The notes beneath the pieces are model-generated. The model was not told the DNA's origin, did no database searches, and saw nothing but the letters and a program-made list of their open reading frames with translations. This document shows positions 6,750 through 15,768 of a stretch of 33,047 nucleotides of DNA, in pieces. The DNA comes from Bacteroidales bacterium (GTDB lineage Bacteria > Bacteroidota > Bacteroidia > Bacteroidales > Muribaculaceae). The DNA is taken from positions 1-33,047 of the forward strand of contig JAAVFP010000011.1 in NCBI GenBank assembly GCA_014800735.1. The letters are read 5' to 3'. Position 1 is the first letter of the stretch. Each line of letters starts with the position of its first letter. Made by a program: the position numbers and the translations under genes.

Positions 6750-9443
6750 ATGAACGACCTTCCACAGAAATATAATCCTGCTGAAGTAGAAGATAAATGG
6801 TATGCCTATTGGCTTGAGCATGAGCTTTTCCGCTCTGTTCCCGATGCGCGCGAACCGTACACTATAGTTATTCCCCCGCCAAATGTGACCGGTGTGCTCC
6901 ACATGGGCCACATGCTCAACAACACCATCCAGGACATCCTGGTGCGCCGCGCCCGCATGCAGGGCAAGAATGCACTGTGGGTGCCCGGCACCGACCATGC
7001 CTCGATTTCAACCGAAACCAAGGTAATCGGTAAACTTGCTTCTGAAGGCATCAAGAAAACCGACCTCACCCGCGAGGAATTCCTGAGGCATGCCTGGGAG
7101 TGGACCGAGAAGCACGGCGGCATCATCCTGAAGCAGCTCCGCAAGCTCGGCGCTTCGTGCGATTGGGAACGCACCGCTTTCACCATGGACGAAAGCCGAA
7201 GCGAAAGTGTGTTCAAGGTGTTCGTGGACCTCTACGAAAAGGGCCTTATCTACCGCGACCTGCGCATGGTGAACTGGGACCCCCAGAACCGCACCGCAAT
7301 CAGCGACGACGAGGTGTACTTTGTGGAAGAAAAAAGCAAACTCTATTATCTGCGCTACTATCTGGCCGACGAGGAAATCCCCGTTGTGCCCGAAGAAGGC
7401 AACGTTATCCATGTTGATGCCGATGGCCGCCACTATGCTGTGGTTGCCACAACTCGCCCCGAAACCATCATGGGCGACACCGCAATGTGCATCAACCCCA
7501 AGGACCCCAAGAACACATGGCTCAAGGGACGCAAGGTGATTGTTCCGCTCGTGAACCGCGTGATTCCCGTTATCGAGGACCGCTACGTTGAAATCGAATT
7601 CGGTACAGGCTGTCTGAAAGTGACCCCGGCTCATGACAAGAACGACAATATGCTGGGCAAGAAGTACAACCTCGAAGTAATCGACATCTTCAACGAGGAT
7701 GGTACCGTTGCCGAGGTTGCCGGTATGTACGTAGGCATGGATCGTTTCGATGTCCGCAAGGCCATTGCCAAGGACCTCGAGGCTGCCGGCCTTATGGAAA
7801 AGGTGGAGGACTACACCAACAATATCGGTCTTTCGGAGCGCACCGGTATCCCCGTTGAGCCACGTCTGTCGCGCCAGTGGTTCGTACGCATGAAGCATTT
7901 TGCCGATATGTCGCTTGCGCCCGTGATGGACGACATCATCCGCTTTATGCCCGAAAAATACAAGAGTACCTACCGCATCTGGCTTGAAAACATCCAGGAC
8001 TGGTGCATCAGCCGCCAGCTGTGGTGGGGACACCGCATCCCCGCCTACTTCTACGGCGAGGGTACCGGTGCCGACGAACAGTACGTCGTAGCTCTCACCC
8101 CCGAGGAAGCACTCGAAAAAGCCCGCGCCAAGAGCGGCAACCCCGATATGCAGCTCAGCGACCTGCGTCGCGACGAGGATGCGCTGGACACCTGGTTCTC
8201 CTCCTGGCTGTGGCCCATCACCCTCTTTGACGGAATCAACAACCCCGGCAACGAGGAAATCAACTACTATTATCCCACCGCTACGCTTGTCACAGGTCCC
8301 GATATCATCTTCTTCTGGGTTGCCCGCATGATTATGGCCGGCTACGAATACGTTGGCAAGCAGCCCTTCAACAACGTTTACTTCACCGGCATCGTGCGCG
8401 ACTCGCTCGGCCGCAAGATGAGTAAAAAGCTCGGCAACTCGCCCGACCCTCTGGACCTTATCCGCGACTACGGCGCCGACGGTGTCCGTATGGGTCTGAT
8501 GCTCGCAGCTCCTGCCGGCAACGATATCATGTACGATGATAAGCTCGTGGAGCAGGGCCGTAACTTCTGCAACAAGATTTGGAACTCCTTCCGCCTGATT
8601 CGCGGCTGGGAAGTGGACAAGGATGCCAAGCAGCCTGAAATCGCCGAACTTGCCTACCGTTGGTTCGCCTCCAAGCTCAATGCTACCATTGTGGAAATCA
8701 ACGACCTGATGAACAAGTTCCGAATCAGCGAGGCTCTGATGGCAGTCTACAAGCTGTTCCGCGACGACTTCTCGTCCACCTATCTCGAGATGATTAAGCC
8801 CGAATACGGCAAGCCCGTCGACGGTCGCACGCTGGCCGAAGCCGTTGAGTTCCTCGACTCGTTGCTGCGCCTGCTGCACCCCTTCATGCCTTTCATCACC
8901 GAGGAATTGTGGCAGCACCTGGCCGAGCGTCGCGAAGGCGAGTCCATCATGTACGCTGCCGAACCCGTTCCCGGCACTATTGACCAGGCCCTGCTTGACC
9001 AGGTTGACCAGGCCCTTGAAATTGTCAACGGCATCCGTGGTGTGCGTGCCCGTAAGAACATTTCGCCCCGCGAAGCAGTCCGTCTGTTGGTTGTAGGTGC
9101 AGAACTCCCCGCCGAAATCTGCCCGCTGATTGCCCGCATGGGTGGCGTTGAGGAATTCGTCATGAATTCGCCCAAGGACCCCACTGCAACTGCATTTATG
9201 GTCGGAGCCACTGAATTTGCAGTGCCCCAGAGCGCCAATATCGACGTGGCTGCCGAAATTGCCCGTATCGAGAAGGACATCGCCTATCAGGAAGGCTTCC
9301 TGAAATCCGTTGAGAAGAAGCTGGCCAACGAACGCTTCGTGGCCAATGCTCCCGAGGCTGTTGTGGCTGCCGAGCGCAAAAAGCAGGCCGATGCTCTTGC
9401 CAAGCTCGAAACCCTGCGCGCCTCGCTCGCCGTCCTCAAGTAA
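6750..9443 (+). CDS. valS: Valine--tRNA ligase
   Basis: The protein charges tRNA-Val with valine and edits misactivated threonine. It has 897 residues, normal for ValRS. The class I signatures are present: [13 protein letters not shown] with the HIGH-type motif HMGH at residues 51-54, and KMSKK at 556-560 with the lysines that bind ATP. The editing (CP1) domain spans about 200-340 and contains [25 protein letters not shown] marks the return to the catalytic core. The anticodon-binding domain follows at about 640-780, and a C-terminal coiled coil ([21 protein letters not shown] and onward) closes the protein, as in bacterial ValRS. It has its own promoter and terminator and so is probably monocistronic. 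Confidence 0.97.
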   Translation: MNDLPQKYNPAEVEDKWYAYWLEHELFRSVPDAREPYTIVIPPPNVTGVLHMGHMLNNTIQDILVRRARMQGKNALWVPGTDHASISTETKVIGKLASEGIKKTDLTREEFLRHAWEWTEKHGGIILKQLRKLGASCDWERTAFTMDESRSESVFKVFVDLYEKGLIYRDLRMVNWDPQNRTAISDDEVYFVEEKSKLYYLRYYLADEEIPVVPEEGNVIHVDADGRHYAVVATTRPETIMGDTAMCINPKDPKNTWLKGRKVIVPLVNRVIPVIEDRYVEIEFGTGCLKVTPAHDKNDNMLGKKYNLEVIDIFNEDGTVAEVAGMYVGMDRFDVRKAIAKDLEAAGLMEKVEDYTNNIGLSERTGIPVEPRLSRQWFVRMKHFADMSLAPVMDDIIRFMPEKYKSTYRIWLENIQDWCISRQLWWGHRIPAYFYGEGTGADEQYVVALTPEEALEKARAKSGNPDMQLSDLRRDEDALDTWFSSWLWPITLFDGINNPGNEEINYYYPTATLVTGPDIIFFWVARMIMAGYEYVGKQPFNNVYFTGIVRDSLGRKMSKKLGNSPDPLDLIRDYGADGVRMGLMLAAPAGNDIMYDDKLVEQGRNFCNKIWNSFRLIRGWEVDKDAKQPEIAELAYRWFASKLNATIVEINDLMNKFRISEALMAVYKLFRDDFSSTYLEMIKPEYGKPVDGRTLAEAVEFLDSLLRLLHPFMPFITEELWQHLAERREGESIMYAAEPVPGTIDQALLDQVDQALEIVNGIRGVRARKNISPREAVRLLVVGAELPAEICPLIARMGGVEEFVMNSPKDPTATAFMVGATEFAVPQSANIDVAAEIARIEKDIAYQEGFLKSVEKKLANERFVANAPEAVVAAERKKQADALAKLETLRASLAVLK

Positions 9444-9464
9444 TAAACTCATAAATACCTATAT

Positions 9465-9508
9465 GACAGAAAGGCGCGAATACTTTTTGCGCCTTTCTGT
9501 CTTTTTTT
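9465..9508 (+). terminator. Intrinsic terminator of valS
   Basis: GACAGAAAGGCGC (9465-9477) pairs perfectly over 13 bases with GCGCCTTTCTGTC (9489-9501), followed by seven T residues. It ends just 11 bases before the TonB receptor start codon. Confidence 0.9.
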
Positions 9509-9519
9509 CGGAACCGAAC

Positions 9520-11295
9520 ATGAAACACCGATTTCTTGCCGCGACTGCGCTTTGCCTCCCATTCGTAGCACTTGAGGCTGCCGAACCCGATTCGCTTGTC
9601 ACAGAGCTGCGCGAGGTGACGGTGCGCACCCGCGGCGTGCGGAAGTTGAAAGGCGCCACCAATTCCGAGCTTATCACAGCCAAGGAGCTCACGAGGGCTG
9701 CATGTTGCAACCTGGGCGAAAGTTTTGCTACGAACCCCTCGGTGGATGTAAACTACTCCGACGCGGCCACCGGTGCGCGTCAGATTCGTTTGCTCGGTCT
9801 GTCGGGTGCCTATGTTCAGATGCTCACTGAGAATATACCCAATTTCCGCGGAGCTGCCATGCCCTACGGGCTTGGCTATATTGCGGGTCCCTGGATGCAA
9901 TCGATTTCGGTATCCAAAGGCGCAAGCTCGGTGAAAAACGGTTATGAATCACTCACCGGACAAATCAATATCGAAATGAAGAAACCGCAGGCCGACCCAT
10001 CGTTTGCCGCCAATCTCTACTACGATTCGATGAATAAACTCGAAGCAAATCTTGACGGTAATCTCCATCTGGGCGAAAAATGGTCGGGCGGGATATTGTT
10101 CCATGCCGAAAACTCATTTACCGAGCACGACGGCAATGAGGATGGCTTCATGGATCAGCCCCGTGTGCGCCAGGTGGCCGCAATGAACCGCTGGGCTTAT
10201 CTGGGCGAGAACTATGTGTTTCAGGCTGCTGTGAAGTTTCTGGACGAAGAGCGTGTGAGCGGCCAAAGCAAGCATCACACCCACGGCGGCATGCCTCTCT
10301 ACATAATAGACATCGATACGCACCGTTGGGAAGCGTTCACCAAGAACGCCTATATTTTCGACCACGTAAACGACGGCAACATAGCTCTTATTGTCAGTGG
10401 CTCGTACCACGACCAGGATGCAAGCTATGGCCATCGCATCGATAACATCGCCCAGACCGAGCTTTACGGCTCGCTGATGTTCGAACGAAAGTGGCTCGAC
10501 CGGCACTCGCTGTCGGTGGGACTCAACGGCACTTATGATGACTATCACTATCATTATCGCCTGCGGCCCGATCAGTCCCTTGCCCTGAGCTCCCTGCTGA
10601 ATAAAGAGGGGATAGGAGGGGCGTACGGGCAGTACACGTTCAATCTCGATGAAAGGCTGGTGGCGATGGCAGGCCTGCGCTACGATTATAATTCCGATTA
10701 TGGTTCGCTGTTCACACCTCGTATGCACTTGCGGTGGAATCCTACGGGTAGCATATCAGCTCACGCTTCGGCCGGTCGCGGCTATCGTTCGCCCCAACCG
10801 TTGGCCGAGTATTCCTACCTGCTTGCGTCGTCGCGCACCATCACCATAGCGCCTAATCTTCACATTGAGGATGCCTGGAACTTCGGTGTCGGTGGCAACA
10901 TCTCGCTCCGGCCTTTCTCGCGCAAGCTTGATTTCACGGCCGAGTATTACTACACCCGCTTTGGCCACCAACTGATGGTGGACCTTGATACCGACCCACA
11001 TGCAGCTACTATTTTCACTTCAGCCAACCGCTCATTTTCGCATGCTTTTCAGTTGGAAGCTACTTTTGAACCTTTTGACGAGCTTACACTCGCCGCCGCA
11101 TGGCGTCTGACGGATATAAAACAGGATTATGGGTTCGGACTGACGGAAAAACCACTGACATCCAAACACAAGGGCTTGATTTCCGCCTCGTATGCGCCGA
11201 TGATGGGTGTGTGGCAGTTCGATCTTACATGTTCAATCACCGGAAGCGGCCGCATGCCGCGCCCCTACGAGCTTTCTGACGGAGCGCTGTCGTAG
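9520..11295 (+). CDS. TonB-dependent outer-membrane receptor, cut short by an amber codon
   Basis: This is a 22-strand barrel receptor type that imports a bound ligand using TonB energy. The ATG at 9520 gives a signal peptide of about 20 residues. The plug domain (about 25-150) has the usual RQIRLLGLSGAYVQML and VSKGASSVKNGYESLTGQINIE. Barrel strands rich in alternating aromatic residues follow. There is no N-terminal CarboxypepD_reg-like repeat. A histidine-rich loop, KHHTHGG (H252, H253, H255), and the downstream HMA gene suggest a metal, perhaps copper, as the ligand; this is inference. Translation stops at TAG 11293-11295 after 591 residues, but the same frame continues with clear receptor sequence to 11526. 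The missing part includes the last barrel strand that the BAM machinery recognises, so the product is probably non-functional unless read through. Confidence 0.85.
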   Translation: MKHRFLAATALCLPFVALEAAEPDSLVTELREVTVRTRGVRKLKGATNSELITAKELTRAACCNLGESFATNPSVDVNYSDAATGARQIRLLGLSGAYVQMLTENIPNFRGAAMPYGLGYIAGPWMQSISVSKGASSVKNGYESLTGQINIEMKKPQADPSFAANLYYDSMNKLEANLDGNLHLGEKWSGGILFHAENSFTEHDGNEDGFMDQPRVRQVAAMNRWAYLGENYVFQAAVKFLDEERVSGQSKHHTHGGMPLYIIDIDTHRWEAFTKNAYIFDHVNDGNIALIVSGSYHDQDASYGHRIDNIAQTELYGSLMFERKWLDRHSLSVGLNGTYDDYHYHYRLRPDQSLALSSLLNKEGIGGAYGQYTFNLDERLVAMAGLRYDYNSDYGSLFTPRMHLRWNPTGSISAHASAGRGYRSPQPLAEYSYLLASSRTITIAPNLHIEDAWNFGVGGNISLRPFSRKLDFTAEYYYTRFGHQLMVDLDTDPHAATIFTSANRSFSHAFQLEATFEPFDELTLAAAWRLTDIKQDYGFGLTEKPLTSKHKGLISASYAPMMGVWQFDLTCSITGSGRMPRPYELSDGALS

Positions 11296-11526
11296 CCGGA
11301 ACGATATAGTGCCTTCGCTCAACTCTCGGCACAGATTACCCGCAATTTCCGCAATTTTGCCATTTATCTTGGCGGTGAAAATCTCACCGGCTATAGGCAG
11401 AAGAATCCTATAATAGGAGCATCGGACCCTTGGGGCAGCGATTTTGATGCAACGATGGTCTATGCACCGCTCCACGGCGCAATGTTTTACGTCGGATTTC
11501 GTTATAACTTTACCAAATATATATAA
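11296..11526 (+). pseudogene. Severed C-terminal end of the TonB-dependent receptor
   Basis: In the same frame as the preceding receptor, 76 codons follow the amber codon and end in TAA. They read PERYSAFAQLSAQ..., then GGENLTGYRQKNPII (a conserved receptor block), and finish with VGFRYNFTKYI, a textbook C-terminal beta strand ending in alternating hydrophobic residues. No frameshift or other stop is present. The full reading would be 668 residues. In relatives I would expect a tryptophan or serine codon at the TAG; TGG or TCG differs from TAG by one base. Confidence 0.85.
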
Positions 11527-11528
11527 GC

Positions 11529-11837
11529 ATGAAGAAAACACTCACTATCCTTGCGCTTGCACTTACGTGTGCCGTCGGCGCCTTCGCTAAGGAGCAGACA
11601 CGGCAGGTAGAAACCTTCACAGTGTCGCCGGCCATGCACTGCGAGAACTGCGAGAAGAAAATCAAAAGCAATCTCCGTTTTGAGAAAGGTGTGTCAAAAA
11701 TCGATATTGACCGCTCTACCCAAAGTGTAACAATTACTTTCGACCCTGCCAAAACCGACGAAACGAAGCTGTTGAAAGCTTTCAAAAAAATAGGCTATAC
11801 CGCCACTCCGGAAACAGATAAAGAAAAAGGCGAGTAA
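11529..11837 (+). CDS. Periplasmic heavy-metal-associated (HMA) domain protein
   Basis: A 102-residue protein with a Sec signal peptide (about 20 residues, ending AFA) and one HMA domain of the MerP/CopZ fold. The metal ligands are C38 and C41 in the MHCENC motif, and the domain ends with the usual LLKAFKKIGYTA helix-strand. It would bind a soft metal such as Cu(I) in the periplasm and pass it on. It starts two bases after the natural end of the TonB receptor frame, so the two are one transcription unit and probably one pathway. Its own sequence looks intact, in contrast to the receptor. The ligand cannot be told from the motif alone. Confidence 0.88.
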   Translation: MKKTLTILALALTCAVGAFAKEQTRQVETFTVSPAMHCENCEKKIKSNLRFEKGVSKIDIDRSTQSVTITFDPAKTDETKLLKAFKKIGYTATPETDKEKGE

Positions 11838-11878
11838 TCAATGCAAAAGGCGCTCCCACGGAGCGCCTTTTGCATTGA

Positions 11879-11881
<3 letters not shown>
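11835..11881. terminator. Bidirectional terminator, perfect palindrome from stop codon to stop codon
   Basis: Bases 11835-11856 and 11860-11881 are perfect complements over 22 bases with a three-base CAC loop. The GC core AAAAGGCGCTCC/GGAGCGCCTTTT supplies a T run on either strand. The left end is the TAA of the HMA gene and the right end is the TAA of the helicase gene read on the other strand. Confidence 0.92.
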
Positions 11882-13261
<1,380 letters not shown>

Positions 13262-13287
13262 AGGATGGGAGTGGGGTAGATTATTAG

Positions 13288-13737
13288 TTAGTCAAGAGCC
13301 TCGTCGGAGTCATCGTCATCGTCAAAGTCAAAATCGAAGTCCCAGCCGTCGTCGCCGGCCGCATCGGTGAATTTTGACAGTTCGCGGCCTTCGCGCTTTG
13401 TGGGGCGCCCAAGGCCCTTGCGGCGATCCACGAAACCGGAAATTTTCACGACCTCAAGGATGTCGTACTGGCTCTGAGGTGTGATGTTTTCCATATATTC
13501 GGGCACCAGTTTGGCGCCGAGGCGGTTCTCGGTGACAGCGCGCACGCGGAACGAATAGGTCACCGGCGATTTGCGCACGTGCACAACGTCGCCCACAGTA
13601 ACCGTGCGCGAAGGTTTCACCGGATTTGGATTGTCGCCTACGGTCACACGGCCCTTCTTCACGGCATCGGTGGCTATGGTTCGCGTTTTGAATATTCGCA
13701 TCGCCCAGAGCCATTTGTCAATTCGAACCTCTTTCAT
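13288..13737 (-). CDS. hslR: S4-domain RNA-binding protein, Hsp15 family
   Basis: A 149-residue protein beginning MKEVRIDKWLWAMRIFKTRT, the characteristic S4 domain start of Hsp15, which recycles free 50S subunits carrying a stuck nascent chain. The S4 domain covers about residues 1-65 (KKGRVTVGD, VGDVVHVRK). The sequence RKGLGRPTKREGREL is also typical. The C-terminus is strongly acidic, with a DFDFDFDDDDD run not present in E. coli Hsp15. The ATG at 13735-13737 is chosen because the reading upstream of it crosses pth in another frame. It lies four bases after the pth stop codon, in one operon with pth and rplY. Confidence 0.88.
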   Translation of the reverse strand: MKEVRIDKWLWAMRIFKTRTIATDAVKKGRVTVGDNPNPVKPSRTVTVGDVVHVRKSPVTYSFRVRAVTENRLGAKLVPEYMENITPQSQYDILEVVKISGFVDRRKGLGRPTKREGRELSKFTDAAGDDGWDFDFDFDDDDDSDEALD

Positions 13738-13741
13738 CGCT

Positions 13742-14305
13742 CTATTTATTGTTGTATTTGCACATGGCGTTGCCCAGGCCGGCCAGCACAAACTCGCGGA
13801 TGGCGTCCACAGCAACAGGGATGCGCTCGCGGACGATAGCCGCGTCGTCGGCCCCGAAGTTGCTGAGCACGAAATCAATCTGCGCTCCGCGGGGAAAGTC
13901 GTTGCCGATTCCGAAGCGCAGGCGAGGGTAGGCCTCGGTGCCAAGCATCTGGGCAATGTGCTTGAGGCCGTTGTGCCCGGCGTCGGAACCGCGGCCCTTC
14001 AGGCGGATAGCACCCACGGGCAGCGACAGGTCGTCGACCACGATAAGGATATTTTCGGCCGGAATATTTTCTTGCTCTTTCCAGTAGCGCACGGCGTTGC
14101 CGCTTAGATTCATGAAGGTGGAGGGCTTCAGCAGCACAATCTGCTTGTTCTTGATTCGGCCCTGTGCCACCTCGCCGTAGCGGGCAGTGGAAAAAGAAAT
14201 ATTGGACGCCTCGGCTAAGGCGTCCAATATCATAAATCCGATGTTGTGGCGGGTACTGCGATATTCATCGCCTGGGTTACCAAGCCCAACAATAAGGTAT
14301 TTCAT
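13742..14305 (-). CDS. pth: Peptidyl-tRNA hydrolase
   Basis: The enzyme releases tRNA from peptidyl-tRNA that drops off ribosomes. The 187-residue protein has the complete active site: N10 in GLGNPG, catalytic H20 in RHNIGF, N66 in FMNLSG, D91/D92 in VVDDLSLP, and N112 in GHNGLKHI. It is 17 bases downstream of rplY and four bases upstream of hslR, the usual order in this group. It ends with TAG, showing that TAG serves as a normal stop codon in this genome. Confidence 0.96.
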   Translation of the reverse strand: MKYLIVGLGNPGDEYRSTRHNIGFMILDALAEASNISFSTARYGEVAQGRIKNKQIVLLKPSTFMNLSGNAVRYWKEQENIPAENILIVVDDLSLPVGAIRLKGRGSDAGHNGLKHIAQMLGTEAYPRLRFGIGNDFPRGAQIDFVLSNFGADDAAIVRERIPVAVDAIREFVLAGLGNAMCKYNNK

Positions 14306-14322
14306 CGAGGGGGAACGCCCGA

Positions 14323-14904
14323 TTACTTACCGGCAGCAGCGGCAGCAGCGGCACCACGAGCGGCACGGGTGAGCTGTACGGCGCAAACTACGGCGTTCTT
14401 TGCATTCACCAGTTCGAGGCCGTCATAGTGGAGTTCGCCAACCTGGAGGGTCTTGCCCAGGCCGAGGTTATCAACGTTCACAACGATGCGCTCGGGGATA
14501 GCGGTGTAGGGAGCGCGAACTTTGAGTTTCTTCATCGAGAGGGCGAGCTTACCACCGGCCTTCACACCTTCGGCGTGGCCTTCGAGCTTCACGGGAACCT
14601 CTACAACTACGGGTTTGTCCTCGCTCACTTCCAGGAGGTCGATGTGGAGGATGGTGTCCTTAACGGGGTGGAACTGAACGTCCTTGAGCACAGCATTGTG
14701 CTTTTCGCCGTTGATGTCGAGCTCGATAGCGAAGATTTCGGGGGTATAGATGAGCTTGCGTACAGCTTCCTGGCTAACGGTGAGGTTAGTAGCCTTGGCA
14801 TTGCTGTTGAGAACTACGGGAATCATGTTCTGCTCGCGGAGAGCTTTGGTAGCCTTTTTACCGAGGTCGGTGCGGGGCTGGGCGCTAAGCTGATAAGTCT
14901 TCAT
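14323..14904 (-). CDS. rplY: 50S ribosomal protein L25/general stress protein Ctc
   Basis: A 193-residue two-domain L25 (CTC type) that binds 5S rRNA. The N-terminal L25 domain (about 1-90) contains [15 protein letters not shown] and [16 protein letters not shown]. The C-terminal TL5/CTC beta domain (about 95-180) contains [12 protein letters not shown] and [14 protein letters not shown]. An alanine-rich tail (eight or so Ala around Arg-Gly, ending in GK) follows. It is first in the rplY-pth-hslR unit and has a clear promoter upstream. Confidence 0.95.
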   Translation of the reverse strand: MKTYQLSAQPRTDLGKKATKALREQNMIPVVLNSNAKATNLTVSQEAVRKLIYTPEIFAIELDINGEKHNAVLKDVQFHPVKDTILHIDLLEVSEDKPVVVEVPVKLEGHAEGVKAGGKLALSMKKLKVRAPYTAIPERIVVNVDNLGLGKTLQVGELHYDGLELVNAKNAVVCAVQLTRAARGAAAAAAAGK

Positions 14905-14986
14905 TTGTTTGTTAAGTTTTTGTGTTACTCAAAATTAAGATTTTGCTTCTTAATCTCCCATCACACGGGGCTGCTAAAAAGCGCTG

Positions 14987-15018
14987 CAAAGTTACGGCTA
15001 ATTTCCCGATTTTCCAAA
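14987..15018 (-). promoter_or_regulatory. Promoter of the rplY-pth-hslR operon
   Basis: On the minus strand TTTG (complement of 15015-15018), 20 bases, then TAACTTTG (complement of 14987-14994) fit the Bacteroidota consensus. The leader before rplY is about 75 bases. Between this promoter and 15095 there is only a small CCGTAA/TTACGG hairpin (15068-15085). Confidence 0.78.
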
Positions 15019-15095
15019 TATTTCCACCACAAAATCCTATTTTACATAATGTAGAAGGGCCTGAAATCCGTAATGTCGGTTACGGCACCGGCCGG

Positions 15096-15578
15096 TCAAA
15101 GCCAGAAGGGGGTATATACAGGTGGATGAGTGGGGTGGACGGGTGTGGGTGGCGCAGGAGTTTCTGCGGCGTGTTTTGCCCTGGCCGCGGCGTTGCGGCG
15201 GCGTTTTTTCTGAATTCGTTTTTCCTGAGCCTCAAGCAGTCGGCGCTCGCGGCGGTTCGGCCCCGGGAGCGTTTTGATTATAGGTAGTTCTTCGATTTTT
15301 TCAGAAGCCTCCGAGGGTACTGAATCCGCAGTAGAGCTGTCATTACTGATTTTACGGGCTTTGGATCGAGCCCTGCGCTCGGCCGATTTTCGGCGGCGCT
15401 CGAAGTCGGGTAGTATGAAGCTGCGGAATGCTTCGGCGGCGATATCGGTAAGAGGTCCGGTTTCGCCCGTTTCGGCATAGCGGATAGTCGCTTCAATTAT
15501 TTCGAGGCGATATTCCGGCGCAAGGTGGGCGATGGCAAGGTTCCAATCATATCGGAAGGCAAAATTTGTTCTTTTCAT
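15096..15578 (-). CDS. DUF6291-like protein with long basic tail
   Basis: A 160-residue protein of unknown function. The N-terminal 60 residues read like the DUF6291 pattern: an aromatic start (FAFRYDWNLAI), a helix with EIIEATIRYAETGETGPL, then an AFRSFILPDFERRR helix. This family is common in phage-like or integrative regions of Bacteroidales. The middle is a highly charged RRARSKARK / RRERRLLEAQEKRIQKKRRR region and the C-terminus is a proline- and histidine-rich tail. It could bind nucleic acid, but that is only inferred from charge. It stands alone with its own -7 element. No phage genes are nearby. Confidence 0.68.
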   Translation of the reverse strand: MKRTNFAFRYDWNLAIAHLAPEYRLEIIEATIRYAETGETGPLTDIAAEAFRSFILPDFERRRKSAERRARSKARKISNDSSTADSVPSEASEKIEELPIIKTLPGPNRRERRLLEAQEKRIQKKRRRNAAARAKHAAETPAPPTPVHPTHPPVYTPFWL

Positions 15579-15609
15579 AGTATCGGTGTAGTGAGTTTCT
15601 TATTCGCTG

Positions 15610-15617
15610 CAAAGTTA
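15610..15617 (-). promoter_or_regulatory. -7 element upstream of the DUF6291-like gene
   Basis: CAAAGTTA on the plus strand is TAACTTTG on the minus strand, 31 bases before the start codon. A matching TTG box at the right distance is not evident. Confidence 0.5.
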
Positions 15618-15705
15618 ATACATCGGATGAGCGTGATAGTACATTTTTTGCCCGATTGGAAAAAAGTGTATGAAAAACGGTGTATAGCCACTCTTGAAAC
15701 TCCAC

Positions 15706-15741
15706 AAAAAAATCACCTCGGAGACAGAACCTCCGAGGTGA
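15706..15741 (-). terminator. Intrinsic terminator of the phosphoglucomutase gene
   Basis: TCACCTCGGAG (15713-15723) pairs perfectly with CTCCGAGGTGA (15731-15741) around a seven-base loop. On the minus strand it is followed by seven T residues (complement of 15706-15712), so it acts on leftward transcription ending at 15769. Confidence 0.88.
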
Positions 15742-15768
15742 AATAACTTTTAGGGTAGGCGGGAGCTA

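Noticed and set aside
9463-9519. Upstream ATG start for the TonB receptor within the terminator (or even at 9310)
   Set aside because: It would translate through the terminator hairpin and bury the signal peptide; the ATG at 9520 gives a proper signal sequence.
11293-11526. Genome-wide recoding of UAG as an explanation for the receptor
   Set aside because: pth ends in TAG, prfA is intact with PAT and GGQ, and no suppressor tRNA is seen in the window; a point mutation or error is simpler.
13738-13956. Extended start for the Hsp15 gene
   Set aside because: The extra 73 codons are pth read in the wrong frame.
14428-15054. A 208-codon plus-strand frame over rplY and its promoter
   Set aside because: It is antisense to a clear ribosomal protein gene and its sequence has no family features.
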